Part shown: positions 43,720 to 51,502 of the stretch, in pieces | Layout: each line of letters opens with the position of its first letter | Numbering within the stretch: the stretch's first letter is position 1 | NCBI GenBank assembly: GCA_030019255.1 | Contig: JASEFK010000004.1 | Location: 203,387-267,386 of the forward strand | Reading direction: 5' to 3' | Length of the DNA stretch: 64,000 nucleotides | From: Actinomycetota bacterium | GTDB taxonomy: Bacteria; Actinomycetota; Geothermincolia; Geothermincolales; RBG-13-55-18 | Notes under the pieces: model-generated | The model's input: the letters and a program-made list of their open reading frames with translations, nothing else | Told to the model about the DNA's origin: nothing | The model's database searches: none | Made by a program: the position numbers and the translations under genes

Positions 43720-44577
43720 TTGTCCTTCTTCCTCAACCAGTTGATCATCGGCATCCAGCTGGGGAGCCAGTACGTGATGGTGGCCCTGGGGCTGACCCTC
43801 ATCTTCGGCATCCTGGACATCTCCCACTTCGCCCACGGTCACCTGTACATGGTGGGAGCTTACCTCCTGTACATCCTCATGGTCCTGGTCAAGGTCAACT
43901 ACTGGCTGGCCCTCCCCCTGTGCATGATCGCCCTGGCCCTCGGGGGGATCATCGTGGAGCGGCTGGTCTACCGTCCCCTTCGAGAACAGCCACACATCAA
44001 CACCTTCATCGCTGCCATCGGGTTGATCCTCTTCCTGGAAACCATGGTCCGGGCCATCCAGCCCAAGTCCCTTAGCGTACCCAAGCCCATCGACAGGGTG
44101 TTCTCCGTCGGCGGGGTGAGCATGGAGGCCCAGAGGCTCATTGTCATTGTCGGCGCCGCCCTGCTGGTGGTCCTCCTTCACCTGTTCATCAAGAGAACCC
44201 GCCTGGGTACGGCCATCGAGGCCGTGGCCCAGGACCGCGAGGGAGCGGCCCTGGTGGGGATAAACGTCAACCGCATCTCCCTCCTGACCTTTGCCATCGC
44301 CACCGCCCTAGCCGCCGCTGCCGCGGTGCTCATGGCCCCCCTGGCCTTCATCGCCCCGGAGATGGGGAGCGTGCTCATCCTCAAGGCCTTCGTCATCGTG
44401 GTCCTGGGAGGCCTGGGGAGCATGCAGGGAGCCATCGTGGGAGGTTACCTCCTGGGGGTTTTAGAGGCCATGGCCATCGCCTACGTCTCCTCCGCGTACA
44501 AGGACGTCTTCGCCTTCGCGGTGCTGATCATCATCCTGGCCGTGCGCCCCACGGGGCTTTTCCGGGGAAGGGAGTGA
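43720..44577 (+). CDS. livH: Branched-chain amino acid ABC transporter permease LivH
   Basis: A 285-residue permease with about eight helices. FLNQLIIGIQLGSQYVMVALGLTLIFGIL at the N-terminus and LGTAIEAVAQDREGAALVGINVNRISLLTFAIA, the cytoplasmic coupling loop, are LivH hallmarks; VLGGLGSMQGAIVGGYLLGV is the conserved late helix. TTG 43720 follows AAGGAGAGG. It overlaps livM's upstream region and is the first of four contiguous genes. Confidence 0.92.
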   Translation: MSFFLNQLIIGIQLGSQYVMVALGLTLIFGILDISHFAHGHLYMVGAYLLYILMVLVKVNYWLALPLCMIALALGGIIVERLVYRPLREQPHINTFIAAIGLILFLETMVRAIQPKSLSVPKPIDRVFSVGGVSMEAQRLIVIVGAALLVVLLHLFIKRTRLGTAIEAVAQDREGAALVGINVNRISLLTFAIATALAAAAAVLMAPLAFIAPEMGSVLILKAFVIVVLGGLGSMQGAIVGGYLLGVLEAMAIAYVSSAYKDVFAFAVLIIILAVRPTGLFRGRE

Positions 44578-44588
44578 GGGGGGTGGAG

Positions 44589-45569
44589 ATGCCGGAGAAG
44601 TGGAAGAAGGCCACCAAGCCCGCTCTCCTCCTCGCCGTGCTGGGGCTGGCTGTCCTCCTGCCCTGGGTGGGACTGGAGAAGTACCAGCTGCGGGTACTCA
44701 CCCTGGCCCTGGCCTGGGCCATCGCCGCGGTGAGCCTCAACCTCATCTTGGGCTACACCGGCCAGGCCTCCCTGGCTCACGGGGCCTTCCTGGGCATCGG
44801 CGCCTACGCCTTCGGCATCTTCGCCGAGAGGCTGGGCTGGAACTTCTGGCCGGCCCTCCTGGTGGCCGGCCTGATCCCCGCCGCGCTGGGCTTCCTGGTA
44901 GGCTTGCCCTCCCTACGTACCAAAGGACCTTATTTCGCCATCGTGACCCTGTGTTTCAACGTCATCATCTTCAAGGTCTTCGAGAACTGGACCTGGTTGT
45001 CGGGAGGTTACCAGGGACAGCGGGTTCCCAAGCCCGCCTTCCTGGAGCAACGCTGGGCCCGGTACTACTTCATACTCGCCGCACTGGTGGTGGTGCTGGT
45101 GGTGGTGCGCATGATCGTCAAGTCCCTGCTCGGGGTGACCTTCATGTCCATCCGGAGCAACGAGAACCTGGCCGAAGCGGTGGGCATCGACACCTTCCGC
45201 TACAAGCTGCTCTCCTTCACCGTCAGCTGCTTCATCGTGGGGTTGGCCGGGGCCCTCCTGGCCTTGGAGAACGGGCACCTGGACTACACCATCACCAGCT
45301 ATACATATTCCTTCAACCTCCTGGTCTACGTGCTCATCGGCGGTGCGGCCACCCTCTCCGGGCCGGTGGTGGGCGCAGTGGGCCTCTATTACCTCCTCGA
45401 GTACATAGAGAAGGTGGTGGGGGAATACCGCTACGCCATCTTCGGACTCCTCCTCATCGTGGTCATCATTTATTTCCCCCGCGGCGTAGCGGGCGGGGTG
45501 CAGCAGCTGTGGGACAGGCTTAAACGGTGGTGGGCCGGACGCGGGGCGGGGGAGGTGGTCGAGGGATGA
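44589..45569 (+). CDS. livM: Branched-chain amino acid ABC transporter permease LivM
   Basis: A 326-residue permease partnered with LivH. Motifs include WAIAAVSLNLILGYTGQASLAHGAFLGIGAY, VGLPSLRTKGPYFAIVTL, and the coupling loop FMSIRSNENLAEAVGIDTFRYKLLSFTVS. ATG 44589 is preceded by GAGGGGGGTGGAG; an in-frame GTG at 44574 overlapping the livH stop is possible. The stop overlaps the livG ATG by four bases. Confidence 0.92.
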   Translation: MPEKWKKATKPALLLAVLGLAVLLPWVGLEKYQLRVLTLALAWAIAAVSLNLILGYTGQASLAHGAFLGIGAYAFGIFAERLGWNFWPALLVAGLIPAALGFLVGLPSLRTKGPYFAIVTLCFNVIIFKVFENWTWLSGGYQGQRVPKPAFLEQRWARYYFILAALVVVLVVVRMIVKSLLGVTFMSIRSNENLAEAVGIDTFRYKLLSFTVSCFIVGLAGALLALENGHLDYTITSYTYSFNLLVYVLIGGAATLSGPVVGAVGLYYLLEYIEKVVGEYRYAIFGLLLIVVIIYFPRGVAGGVQQLWDRLKRWWAGRGAGEVVEG

Positions 45570-46330
45570 GCATCCTGCGCGTGGAGGGCCTCACCAAGAT
45601 GTTCGGGGGCCTGGTGGCGGTTAACAAGGTGGATTTCGAGGTCCAGGAGGGATCCATCCTGGGCATCATCGGCCCCAACGGGGCGGGCAAGTCCACCCTT
45701 TTCAACCTTATTAGCGGCATACTCACCCCCGACGGGGGACGCATCCTTTTCGATGGGAAGAACATCACCGGGTGGAAACCCTACCGGGTGGCCCAGGCGG
45801 GCATCGCCCGCACCTTCCAGACCACCGCTCTCTTCGAGGAGCTGCCGGTTTACGTCAACCTGATTATCGGCCGGCGCATGCGCACCCGCTCCGGCCTGTG
45901 GGACGTGGTCCTGCAGACGCCGCGCGCCAGGAGGGAGAAGAGGGAGGTGGTGGAGAAGATCGGGGAGGTGCTGGCCTTCACCGGCCTGGGGGAGTACGCG
46001 AACATGCCGGCGGGCTCCATCCCCCAAGAAGCCCAGAAGAGGCTGGCCATCGGGGTGGCCCTCATGGGGGACCCCAGGCTGCTCCTCCTGGACGAGCCCA
46101 CCGGCGGGGTGGGCATGGGCGAGACGGACACCATCATCGACCTCATAGCGCGCATCCGCGACCTGGGGATCACGGTGTGCGTGATCGAGCACAAGATGCG
46201 CATGATGATGAGCCTGGCGGACCGCATCGTGGTCCTCAATTTCGGGGTGAAGATAGCCGACGGGCTGCCGCAGGAGGTCTGCGAGAACCCGGAGGTCATC
46301 GAGGCATACCTGGGTGAGTGCTATGCTTGA
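45566..46330 (+). CDS. livG: Branched-chain amino acid ABC transporter ATPase LivG, unusual signature motif
   Basis: A 254-residue ABC ATPase. Walker A is GIIGPNGAGKSTLFNL, the Q-loop region is ARTFQTTALFEELPV, Walker B is PRLLLLDEPTGGVGMGE, and the H-loop is VCVIEHKMRMMM, which is typical of LivG. The signature motif (LSGGQ, or LSYGQ in LivG) is replaced by SIPQEAQKRLAIG; the conserved Ser-Gly pair is not recognisable. LivF next door has a normal signature, so the heterodimer may have one weak ATP site. The stop overlaps the livF start. Confidence 0.9.
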   Translation: MSILRVEGLTKMFGGLVAVNKVDFEVQEGSILGIIGPNGAGKSTLFNLISGILTPDGGRILFDGKNITGWKPYRVAQAGIARTFQTTALFEELPVYVNLIIGRRMRTRSGLWDVVLQTPRARREKREVVEKIGEVLAFTGLGEYANMPAGSIPQEAQKRLAIGVALMGDPRLLLLDEPTGGVGMGETDTIIDLIARIRDLGITVCVIEHKMRMMMSLADRIVVLNFGVKIADGLPQEVCENPEVIEAYLGECYA

Positions 46331-47030
46331 GATGCGGGATGTCTTCTGCAGTATCGGGAAGCACGAGGTCATCAGCGGGGTGTCCCTGAAGGTGGAGGAG
46401 GGCGAGCTGGTCACCCTGCTAGGGGCCAACGGGGCCGGGAAATCCACCCTTTTCAAGACCATCAGCGGCCTCATCAAGCCCGTGCGTGGAACCATAAGCT
46501 TCCAGGGAGAGGACATCACCCGCAGCCGGCCGGACCAGATCGTGAGGATGGGGGTGTCCCTGTGTCCCGAGGGGCGAAAGCTCTTTCCCCGCCTCTCGGT
46601 GAGGAAGAACCTGATGATGGGAGCCTACTCCCATCACCGGGACCGGGAGCACGTGGCCTCCGCCCTGCGCGAGGTATACGAGCTCTTCCCCATACTGGAG
46701 GAGCGCAGCGAGCAGGATGCCGGGACCCTGAGCGGCGGGGAGCAGCAGATGCTGGCCATAGCCCGGGCCCTCATGGCCCGGCCCCGGCTCCTCCTGCTCG
46801 ACGAGCCTTCCCTGGGGCTGGCCCCCCTGGTAGTGACCCGGATCATGGAGACCATAAAGGACATCAACCGGCGCGGGGTGACCATATTCCTCTCCGAGCA
46901 AAACGCCGGGATGGCCCTCTCCATATCCGACCGGGGTTACGTGCTGGAGAACGGGCGCATCGTTTTGGAGGGCAGCGCCGAGGAGCTGGCCGGCAACGAG
47001 GAAGTGAAGAGGGCCTACATCGGGGCCTGA
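46323..47030 (+). CDS. livF: Branched-chain amino acid ABC transporter ATPase LivF
   Basis: A 235-residue ABC ATPase. Walker A is LLGANGAGKSTLFKTI, the signature is TLSGGEQQMLAIARALM, Walker B is PRLLLLDEPSLGLAPLV, and the H-loop region reads VTIFLSEQNAGMALS. ATG 46323 gives the usual LivF start (MLEMRDV) and overlaps livG by eight bases; GTG 46314 is also in frame. It pairs with LivG on the LivHM permeases. Confidence 0.92.
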   Translation: MLEMRDVFCSIGKHEVISGVSLKVEEGELVTLLGANGAGKSTLFKTISGLIKPVRGTISFQGEDITRSRPDQIVRMGVSLCPEGRKLFPRLSVRKNLMMGAYSHHRDREHVASALREVYELFPILEERSEQDAGTLSGGEQQMLAIARALMARPRLLLLDEPSLGLAPLVVTRIMETIKDINRRGVTIFLSEQNAGMALSISDRGYVLENGRIVLEGSAEELAGNEEVKRAYIGA

Positions 47031-47056
47031 GCGGCCCCATGGAACGGGGGGTGAAG

Positions 47057-48133
47057 ATGAAAGCCACCAGGACCTGCCGGGAGTGCGGGATACCCCTGGG
47101 CATATCCCGCACCATGCGCTGGAACCCCGACGGCACCATCACCCAGGTCAAGGACCCCGCGCACCGCATGATCTTCTTCGAGTGCGGCAACCTGGACCGC
47201 ATGTGGTCCTCCATCTCCGAGTCCCTGGGAGTCACCGAGGAACACCTATGGGAGCTGGTCATCGCCTCCAAGAGCCGGGCCACCCGTGCATTCCTGAAGC
47301 GTACCCTGCCCTGGTACGTGAACCTGGCCGCGCGCCTTGTCGGCTACCGGGCCTTCATGTACGCCATCGAGGCCCAGGGCCTGGTGATGGGCTACGGCAA
47401 GATAACCGTGGGAGGGCAGTTTCCCCGGCGGGGGAGGCCGGAGAGGGTCACCGTGTTCATCGAGGACCCCTATTCCCTGCCCCTCTTCTGCGGGGACTTC
47501 AAGGGGGCCGCGGAAGTCCTGGAAAGGCGCTGGGCCTCCCTCACTCACCAGGCGCTGGATGAGAGGCGCCACCAAGTGGACGTAACCATCAGCGGGGAGC
47601 GCCTGAACGAGGAATACTTCCGGGTGGAGAACGGGGTGGCACGCAAGCCGGGAGACATGTCCTACACCCCCTGCCCTTCCTGCGGCGCGCCGCGGGAGCT
47701 GGTCCGCTTCTCCTGGGACCTCTCGCGGGGCATCATACGGGACACGGAGAGTGACAGGAGGCTGGCCTTCTTCGGCACCGCGGCCATGCGTGCCGTCTTC
47801 GATGAGCTGAGGCACGAGCTCGGGGAACGGGTCACCCCCACTATCATCGATGCGGAGCGCAGGAACACCCTGGAGGCCATGGGGGTGGAGGAGGCGCGCA
47901 GCGGCTTCGAGGGCCTGCGCTTGCGGGCGGCCCTTCGTGGCCTGGGGCTCCTGACGACGCTGGCGCTTTCCCCGGAAAGGCTGGAGGCGGTGGTGGTCAA
48001 CCCCGCTATCCCCGAATATCTGGTGGGGCTGACCCTGGGAATATTCGAGCTGGCCGTCGGCAAGAGGGGCGACTGCCGGTGGGAGCTGGCGGAGGACGGT
48101 GACCTAAGGGTGGAGGTGATCCCCGCCCGATAA
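47057..48133 (+). CDS. Cys-rich protein of unknown function, end of the liv operon
   Basis: A 358-residue protein I do not recognise. Cysteine pairs lie at RTCRECGIP (residues 7-10), a lone Cys in FFECGNLD, and CPSCGAP near residue 213, suggesting one or two metal sites. The middle contains a hydrophobic segment around LPWYVNLAARLVGYRAFMYA (near 90) and the C-terminal 45 residues resemble the partial protein at 2-145. It starts 26 bases after livF, so it probably shares the transcript. ATG 47057 follows GGGGGG; GTG 47051 and ATG 47039 are in frame too. A ligand-binding or vinyl-reductase-like role is conceivable but unsupported. Confidence 0.75.
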   Translation: MKATRTCRECGIPLGISRTMRWNPDGTITQVKDPAHRMIFFECGNLDRMWSSISESLGVTEEHLWELVIASKSRATRAFLKRTLPWYVNLAARLVGYRAFMYAIEAQGLVMGYGKITVGGQFPRRGRPERVTVFIEDPYSLPLFCGDFKGAAEVLERRWASLTHQALDERRHQVDVTISGERLNEEYFRVENGVARKPGDMSYTPCPSCGAPRELVRFSWDLSRGIIRDTESDRRLAFFGTAAMRAVFDELRHELGERVTPTIIDAERRNTLEAMGVEEARSGFEGLRLRAALRGLGLLTTLALSPERLEAVVVNPAIPEYLVGLTLGIFELAVGKRGDCRWELAEDGDLRVEVIPAR

Positions 48134-48487
48134 ATCTCACCTCGCCGACCATGTGGATGCTCGAATAGTCGCTGCGGATCGGTCCTCCCGGAAAAGGTTC
48201 CATCATGAGAGAATATACCGCGGATTTGTTTGAGGGCTACACGCAGGCCAACCCATGATGGTAGTTGCCACCCGATTTTTTTAACGGTCCGCCGAATGAT
48301 TTCAACCACGCCTGCGGCATCCCCAAGGGATTCTTGATCCGCCGGAACAACACGGGGACTTGCCCGGCTCGCCCATAAGGGAGGCGTAAGACCTCCGGAG
48401 TCACTTAATCACCCCGTGGAGGGATGCGCTCGGCTCCCCTTTCCTACGATTAACCCGATACCGGTTGAAGTAGAAAGGGGGCTCGAG
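48134..48487. other. Intergenic region, nothing firm
   Basis: A seven-T run at 48276-48282 might belong to a terminator, but I find no convincing stem before it. No gene is evident. Confidence 0.3.
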
Positions 48488-48907
48488 GTGGAGCAGCGGA
48501 AGAAAATACTCATCGTGGACGACGACGAGGAACTGGTGCGCATCCTGAGCGTCAATTTCATGGCGGAGGGCTACGATGTGTGCGCGGCCTTCGACGGCAT
48601 GTCCGCGGTTATGCAGGCGCACAGGGAGCATCCCGACCTGGTCATCCTGGACGTTCGTATGCCCGCCGGAAACGGCCTGAACGTGGTGGAAAAGTTGCGC
48701 GCCTCCACCAAGACCTTCAACATACCCGTGCTTTTCCTGAGCGCTCTGCCGTACGACGAGCTGAAGGAAAAGGCCGCCCAAGCGGGCGTTATCCACTACC
48801 TCACCAAGCCCTTCGACTTGGACGTCCTGCTGGGAACGGTGAGGAAAATACTGGGAGTCGGAGAAGACAAACCGGTCCTGAAAGTGATGGGAGCAAACCA
48901 TTCTTAG
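48488..48907 (+). CDS. Single-domain response regulator
   Basis: A 139-residue receiver domain. The acidic pocket is ILIVDDDEELVRIL, the phospho-acceptor is in LVILDVRMPAGNGLNVV (near residue 56), the Ser/Thr position is LFLSALP, and the lysine is in HYLTKPFDLD. No output domain is present. GTG 48488 lies after AAAGGGGG and gives a short lead VEQRKKIL. No kinase is adjacent, so its partner is unknown. Confidence 0.9.
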   Translation: MEQRKKILIVDDDEELVRILSVNFMAEGYDVCAAFDGMSAVMQAHREHPDLVILDVRMPAGNGLNVVEKLRASTKTFNIPVLFLSALPYDELKEKAAQAGVIHYLTKPFDLDVLLGTVRKILGVGEDKPVLKVMGANHS

Positions 48908-49090
48908 ATTTTTCGGAACTGCCTTCTAGGCGGAGCCCCCCTTACCGGTTGAAGGCTCGAGGGAACACAGGACGCCGGCAAAAGCCCTCGAGCTTTCAAC
49001 TTTGTGATTTCCCCTTCCCGCGTTAAAGTCCGGCCAGACGGAATTCACGTCCTGGTTAGAGCGTCGGGCGGCACGGGGAGGAGCTCCAGC

Positions 49091-49104
49091 GCGTTTATCA
49101 ACGC
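49091..49104. promoter_or_regulatory. Upstream half of a paired operator candidate
   Basis: GCGTTTATCAACGC is an inverted repeat (five-base arms, TATC centre). A near copy, ACGTTTATCAATGT, overlaps the -35 box 74 bases downstream. Confidence 0.35.
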
Positions 49105-49164
49105 CTACGATCGGAAGCAGGATTAAAGCATTGCCGGGAGGAGAATGGGAATGGAAGTGCCACC

Positions 49165-49197
49165 ACGTTTATCAATGTCTCCGGCAGGCGTTATATT
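49165..49197 (+). promoter_or_regulatory. Candidate cyclase promoter with overlapping operator
   Basis: TTATCA (49169-49174) and TATATT (49192-49197) are 17 bases apart. The -35 lies inside ACGTTTATCAATGT (49165-49178), an imperfect inverted repeat. Binding there would compete with RNA polymerase, and looping to 49091 is possible. Confidence 0.45.
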
Positions 49198-49316
49198 AGT
49201 CGCATCGGACGATCCCGGCGGCCCGCGCGAGGGAAGGGCGCCGGCAAGGAAGGCGGACGGCGCTGTGGCTCCGGCGACGGGAGAGACCTCTGGGATAGAG
49301 GGAAGGAGGAACGGAG

Positions 49317-50096
49317 ATGGGCAGGAGGCTCGTGGACCTGAGCATAACCATCGAGGACGGGCTCCCCTCGGACCCGCCGGCTATGATCCCCAGGATAATG
49401 TACATGGACCACCAGGCGGGGGCAGCTTCCATGGCCGAATTCTTCCCGGGCATAGACCCGGAGAAGGACCTTCCCGGCGGGCTGGGTTGGGCGGTGGAGA
49501 TGGTCACCTTATCCACCCATTCGGGGACCCACCTGGACGCTCCCTGGCATTACCACCCCACCATGGACCGCGGCAAGCCTGCGCTCACCATCGACGAGGT
49601 GCCCCTCGAATGGTGCATGGGGCCGGGGGTGGTCCTGGATTTCCGCCACCTACCCGACGGTTACCGGGTGACGGCCTCGGATGTGGAGGAGGCCCTGGCA
49701 AGGATGGATTACAGGCTGAAGGAGGGGGATATAGTCTTGGTCATGACCGGCGCGGACAAGTACTGGGGCAAGCCGGAATACCTGGTCAAGGGCTGCGGCA
49801 TGAGCCGGGAGGCCACCCTCTGGATACTGGAGCACGGGGTCAGGGTCACGGGAACCGATGCCTGGTCCTGGGACCGCCCCCTCCCCCTCATCGCCAGGGA
49901 TTTCCAGGAGACCGGGGATTCCTCCCTCATCTGGGAAGGACACTTCGCCTCCATCGAGAAGGGCTACTGCCACATCGAGAAGCTGGCCAACCTGGACCAG
50001 CTCCCGCCCTACGGCTTCACCTTCTTCTGCTTCCCGGTGAAGGTGAAGAAGGCCAGCGCGGGGTGGATACGGGCGGTGGCCTTGATAGAGGATTGA
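49317..50096 (+). CDS. Cyclase-family metal-dependent hydrolase (kynurenine formamidase-like)
   Basis: A 259-residue member of the cyclase/KynB fold. The metal-binding signature STHSGTHLDAPWHY is at residues 62-75, with further conserved VVLDFRHL, TGADKYWGKPEYL and GTDAWSWDRP. Family members hydrolyse formylkynurenine or act on other cyclic amides and polyketides; a longer loop (IMYMDHQAGAASMAEFFPG) before the metal site sets it apart from true KynB. ATG 49317 follows AAGGAGG. It has its own promoter and appears to be a single gene. Confidence 0.85.
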   Translation: MGRRLVDLSITIEDGLPSDPPAMIPRIMYMDHQAGAASMAEFFPGIDPEKDLPGGLGWAVEMVTLSTHSGTHLDAPWHYHPTMDRGKPALTIDEVPLEWCMGPGVVLDFRHLPDGYRVTASDVEEALARMDYRLKEGDIVLVMTGADKYWGKPEYLVKGCGMSREATLWILEHGVRVTGTDAWSWDRPLPLIARDFQETGDSSLIWEGHFASIEKGYCHIEKLANLDQLPPYGFTFFCFPVKVKKASAGWIRAVALIED

Positions 50097-50277
50097 GCGG
50101 CGGTACGGAAGGTCGGGATTTCGGATCGAGCGGAGGAGAAGATCATGACCGGACGAGGAGGCGGTTGTAGGTTGCGATAAGGCGTTCTTGGCCGGGGAAC
50201 GGCGGGAAGTCGATGGCGGCAAAAATGTGAGAAGGTCAGGGGCAAAAAGGTTGAGCACGAGGAAGGAGGGCGGCCGC

Positions 50278-51135
50278 TTGGTAAAAAGTATGCAACTCGA
50301 CGACCAGCTGGCAGGGATGGTAATGAAACTACGGGAGATATGGAAAAAGCATCCAGCGGCTGTGTACCTGCCCTGCTTCTACCGCTCCAGCCCTCCGCGC
50401 GTTTTCGTCTATCCGGACGGGATCCGGGTGGTGCTCAAGGGCGAGCCGGTCCTCAACTACGAGCTCGTTCCCTACGATCTCGCGTCCGCCGGGTACCGGG
50501 AGATGGAACGCGGCGTCTACAAGGTGGTATACGAATTCCTTCCAGGCAAGAACTTCCAGGTGGAGCTGGAGGGAAGCCTCCTCGTGAAGGAGCTCGAGGG
50601 GGAGGAGCTGGTGGAGGAGATAAGGGCGCTGCGCGAACGCCTCGGGATCTACGACCTCGTCCCCCTGGTTGACCTGGAAAGGATCGGGGGCCGGGGCTCG
50701 GGCGCCGTCCCCCTGCGCATCAAGCGGCTCCGCCCGGACGTGGAGCTCCCCTCCTATGCCCATCCCGGCGACGCCGGACTGGACATCCGCAGCGCCGAGG
50801 ACGTGGTCCTGCGGCCCGGCGAGAGGGCGCTTGTAAGCACCGGTTTCACCATGGCCCTGCCCGAGGGGTACGCCGCCTTCGTGCAGCCCCGGAGCGGGCT
50901 TGCTGCCCGGCACGGCATCAGCATCGTCAATACCCCCGGCCTCATCGACTGCCACTACCGGGGGGAGGTCAAGGTCATCCTGGTCAACCTGGGAGAGGAG
51001 CCCTTCCAGGTCAGGAAGGGAGACCGCATCGCCCAGATGGTCATCCAGAAGGTGGAAAGGGTCGAGGTCTTGGAGGTCGAGGAGCTGGAGGACACCGTCC
51101 GTGGAGAAGGTGGGTTCGGCTCCACCGGCCTGTGA
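50278..51135 (+). CDS. dut: dUTP diphosphatase with an additional N-terminal domain
   Basis: The C-terminal half (residues 140-285) is a trimeric dUTPase with all five motifs: AHPGDAGLDIRS, QPRSGLAARHGI, NTPGLIDCHYRGEVKVIL (catalytic Asp), RKGDRIAQMVI, and the closing GEGGFGSTG. It removes dUTP and makes dUMP. The first 130 residues (from MQLDDQLAGMVMKLREIWKKH) form a separate domain I do not recognise, with alternating strands and a helix; the dUTPase usually stands alone at about 150 residues. TTG 50278 follows AAGGAGGG by seven bases. Confidence 0.9.
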   Translation: MVKSMQLDDQLAGMVMKLREIWKKHPAAVYLPCFYRSSPPRVFVYPDGIRVVLKGEPVLNYELVPYDLASAGYREMERGVYKVVYEFLPGKNFQVELEGSLLVKELEGEELVEEIRALRERLGIYDLVPLVDLERIGGRGSGAVPLRIKRLRPDVELPSYAHPGDAGLDIRSAEDVVLRPGERALVSTGFTMALPEGYAAFVQPRSGLAARHGISIVNTPGLIDCHYRGEVKVILVNLGEEPFQVRKGDRIAQMVIQKVERVEVLEVEELEDTVRGEGGFGSTGL

Positions 51136-51502
51136 GGGCGACCACTCCGCAATCCGGCGCAGAGGCCGGTTTAGACGGCGTGAACTCCGATGTTTTGCGC
51201 CGTAAAAGGGGAGAAATTATAATTACGTCAAGTGTCGAAACGGGGTCAGGCCATATGCTGCCCGGAGGCAGCTATGCAGAATTATATTTTTGTGGCCGCA
51301 AGCATTGGAGCCCGGAAGCGAGGAGGGGGGTGAGCGGAGAAACGTGTAAATCCACGACTCGAATCCGCCTGCCGCAATTCGCGTTGCGGCCGGATGCCGC
51401 GAAGGTGATCCGGAAAAGGGGGTGAGAGAAGGGATTAAGCGAGTGATGTGCCACCTTTTTATCTCCCGTGGGACGGGAGCGGACTGACCAAGGAGGTCGG
51501 GT
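51136..51502. other. Spacer upstream of oppA
   Basis: This region holds the promoter at 51195-51223 and a leader of about 270 bases. GGGGTCAGG at 51243-51251 recalls the tip of the dispersed repeat but does not extend into it. No gene is evident. Confidence 0.4.
51195..51223 (+). promoter_or_regulatory. Candidate promoter of the opp operon
   Basis: TTGCGC at 51195-51200 and TATAAT at 51218-51223 are separated by the ideal 17 bases. It lies 280 bases before oppA, and no other strong box is seen nearer. Confidence 0.55.

Larger units (their letters stand above)
48908..49316. other. Intergenic region upstream of the cyclase gene
   Basis: The promoter and two related inverted repeats at 49091-49104 and 49165-49197 are listed separately. 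No gene is evident in these 409 bases. Confidence 0.4.

Noticed and set aside
51243..51251. Another copy of the dispersed repeat before oppA
   Set aside because: Only nine bases (GGGGTCAGG) match; neither the rest of the end nor the palindrome core is present.
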